Shown: piece after piece, positions 62,524 through 64,000 of the stretch
Position numbering within the stretch: position 1 is the first letter of the stretch
Layout: each line of letters starts with the position of its first letter
Origin: Actinernus sp. WN-2022
Taxonomy: Eukaryota > Cnidaria > Anthozoa > Actiniaria > Actinernidae
Assembly (NCBI GenBank): GCA_030867875.1
Contig: JAOWCC010000091.1
Coordinates: forward strand, 930,001 to 994,000
DNA length: 64,000 nt
Reading direction: 5' to 3'
The notes under the pieces: model-generated
What the model was told of the DNA's origin: nothing
Databases searched by the model: none
Seen by the model: only the letters and a program-made list of their open reading frames with translations
Translations under genes and position numbers: made by a program

Positions 62524-63202
62524 TTACACGTGGGAGATTGGCACTAGTTCATGAAAATCCAAGATGGCGGACCTCAGACCTACTCGTGCTAGAGAGGCTG
62601 TACCATACAGCCTGGCAAAACGAGGGCCAAGTGGCAAATAAATAAAGTGAATAGTATCTCATTCTTTGTGCTTAGCTGGCTCATTCTTTGACTTGTACCT
62701 CTCAGCACTACATTTGGCGCAAGAAGTCAGGTGGCTGTATGTATTTATAAGCGTTGCTATCACGAAACAGAATACAGTCTTTTGGACAGTAGTGATATGT
62801 TACAGTATCAACAAGAAATGGCCGTATGAGAGCACACGCATCATCATAATTAGAGGGTAGAAGGTTGCTAGGAGGAAGTAATGACTTTTGAAGTTGAAGT
62901 TGGTGGGAGAGGCTTTCTTTGCTAGTTTCTAGTTTACAGAAAACCATAGAAACTGCACTGCAACGGCTTGCATTAAAGTGACATTGCTGAGGCAAAGTAG
63001 CAGGACTTATCTCTACAAGTGTGCTTCAAAAGTCACATTCATATTCTCGCATTGATTTGGCTGCGGCAGGCAGCAGTTCCCTTAGCCTGTTGAAGATAAA
63101 CATATAGAGACAGCAGCACCTGTTCGCACAACTCAAACCTTACATCAGTTTCAGAATCAGATAAATCCAATTCTGCACCTTGCACTTCAGAATAAGTCTG
63201 TA
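62524..63202 (-). pseudogene. Decayed CACTA-type transposase, unit 18
   Basis: Stop at 62659-62661. Private AACATATAG change near 63101. Confidence 0.58.
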
Positions 63203-64000
63203 AGTTAAGTGAAATTAAGACTTAGCAGATTTCATTTAATCAGTAGTGAATATACACCTGAATTACCAAAATTGTATTGCTTAATTTATAAAAATGAAGA
63301 ATAAGGGTATAAATACCACAACTACTATAACCACAGCTTGGAGGACATTTTGCCAAGCTCATGATATTTTTAAAGTTGTAGGATTCGGTATAATTAGTGG
63401 TAAGCAAAAAAAAACCTTGATTCGTATCCCTCGCCCGCCACTAAAGTTTTTGTAGTAAAGCAACGTACGACTCACTCACTTTGATGAGAAGGAAATACTT
63501 TGGCGGGGGGGAAATATTAGCCGGGACAAAAATTAGGCGGGAAGAAACTTGTTTGGTCGGGACAACTAGCCAACCGAAATCATTATTACCCTGAAGAATA
63601 AGGATACTTTAGTAAAAAAAAAAGACTGTGGACTCAGACGGGTAAAAAAGTAATTAACCCACACAGTGCACCATTATTGCTAGATCCTAATAGGCAAAAC
63701 ACGAAGTTGAAAAAAAACCAGTCAGAGGTTGATAACGTGGACAACTATTGCGAAGGGAAAGCGAATTAAGTATTAACCACTCCAAGTCTATGATAAAATA
63801 CACGAAGTCATGTAAACAGTTATTTTCATTTATTATATTTTTTAAATCAATTGTCAATTCCTGCAAAGAATGGAGAAAACGATGATTAGATGGATAAAGT
63901 AGAGTCTGTTTAGTATAGAGGGGAGCAAAATGGCTCTGTGGTTTCTCTACGCGTGTTTCTCTGATGAAATGTTCTTACGCTTTTAACGTCCTTAAACGGT

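Larger units (their letters stand above)
29316..64000. repeat. Tandem array of a 3.27-kb gene-bearing unit, right block
   Basis: The remainder of unit 8 after the insertion, then units 9-18. Unit lengths are 3,267-3,269 bp; the 1-bp differences come from one lost C (units 12, 13, 17, 18) and one gained A (unit 16, near 54244). Unit 18 is cut by the window end about 16 bp short of completion, so the array probably continues or ends just beyond. Confidence 0.97.
60750..64000. repeat. Array unit 18, cut by window end
   Basis: 3,251 bp visible. Resembles unit 13, but has a run of private substitutions at about 63100-63595: AACATATAG, GGAAATACTT, GGCGGGGGGG, TTAGCCGGG, CCGAAATC and CTGAAGAAT. Confidence 0.95.

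Noticed and set aside
800..64000. rDNA, 5S, histone or snRNA gene array
   Set aside because: No rRNA, snRNA or histone sequence was seen in the unit. The only gene-like content is the RING gene and the transposase relic.

Overview
This is animal (metazoan) nuclear DNA. It has small spliceosomal GT-AG introns, a TATA plus octamer promoter, AATAAA signals, relics of eukaryotic DNA transposons and a long tandem repeat. There is no bacterial gene organisation. The phylum cannot be fixed from the sequence; a marine-invertebrate-like genome is my guess only.

Layout. Bases 1-799 are unique flank with no gene I can support. At 799/800 a head-to-tail array begins, with a unit of about 3,268 bp. It runs to the right edge of the window: 18 units, the last one cut by the window end. 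Unit starts are 800, 4068, 7336, 10604, 13872, 17124, 20392, 23644, 31340, 34608, 37876, 41144, 44411, 47678, 50946, 54214, 57483 and 60750. Units are nearly identical, and shared private variants show higher-order and mosaic relationships.

Each unit holds: (a) on the minus strand, a compact spliced gene of three coding exons for an 82-residue RING-type zinc-finger protein, behind an ATGCAAAT octamer and a TATAAAA box; (b) a 13-bp inverted repeat that can form a hairpin; (c) on the minus strand, a decayed CACTA/EnSpm-type transposase with frame breaks and stops; (d) a GC-rich cluster of GGCGGGA motifs resembling E2F sites. The RING protein looks most like the N-terminal part of the ZIP3/RNF212/HEI10 family of meiotic-recombination E3 ligases. 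It lacks the downstream coiled coil, because exon 4 opens with TGA exactly at the splice junction. The family assignment is inference; the exon structure is read directly from the sequence.

Unit 8 is interrupted by a 4,424-bp foldback-like DNA element (24892-29315), flanked by a TATA duplication, with 33-bp terminal inverted repeats. Two 30-bp minisatellite arrays lie inside its ends in opposite orientation. Nested in it is a 963-bp element (26042-27004) with an 8-bp target duplication and 112-bp near-perfect inverted repeats built from a GGGGGCGAATCGAC motif. I found no transposase in either element, so both look non-autonomous.

Overall, the window is an amplified array of one truncated RING gene that carries a captured transposon relic, was homogenised by unequal exchange or gene conversion, and was later invaded by a foldback element that itself carries a second insertion.
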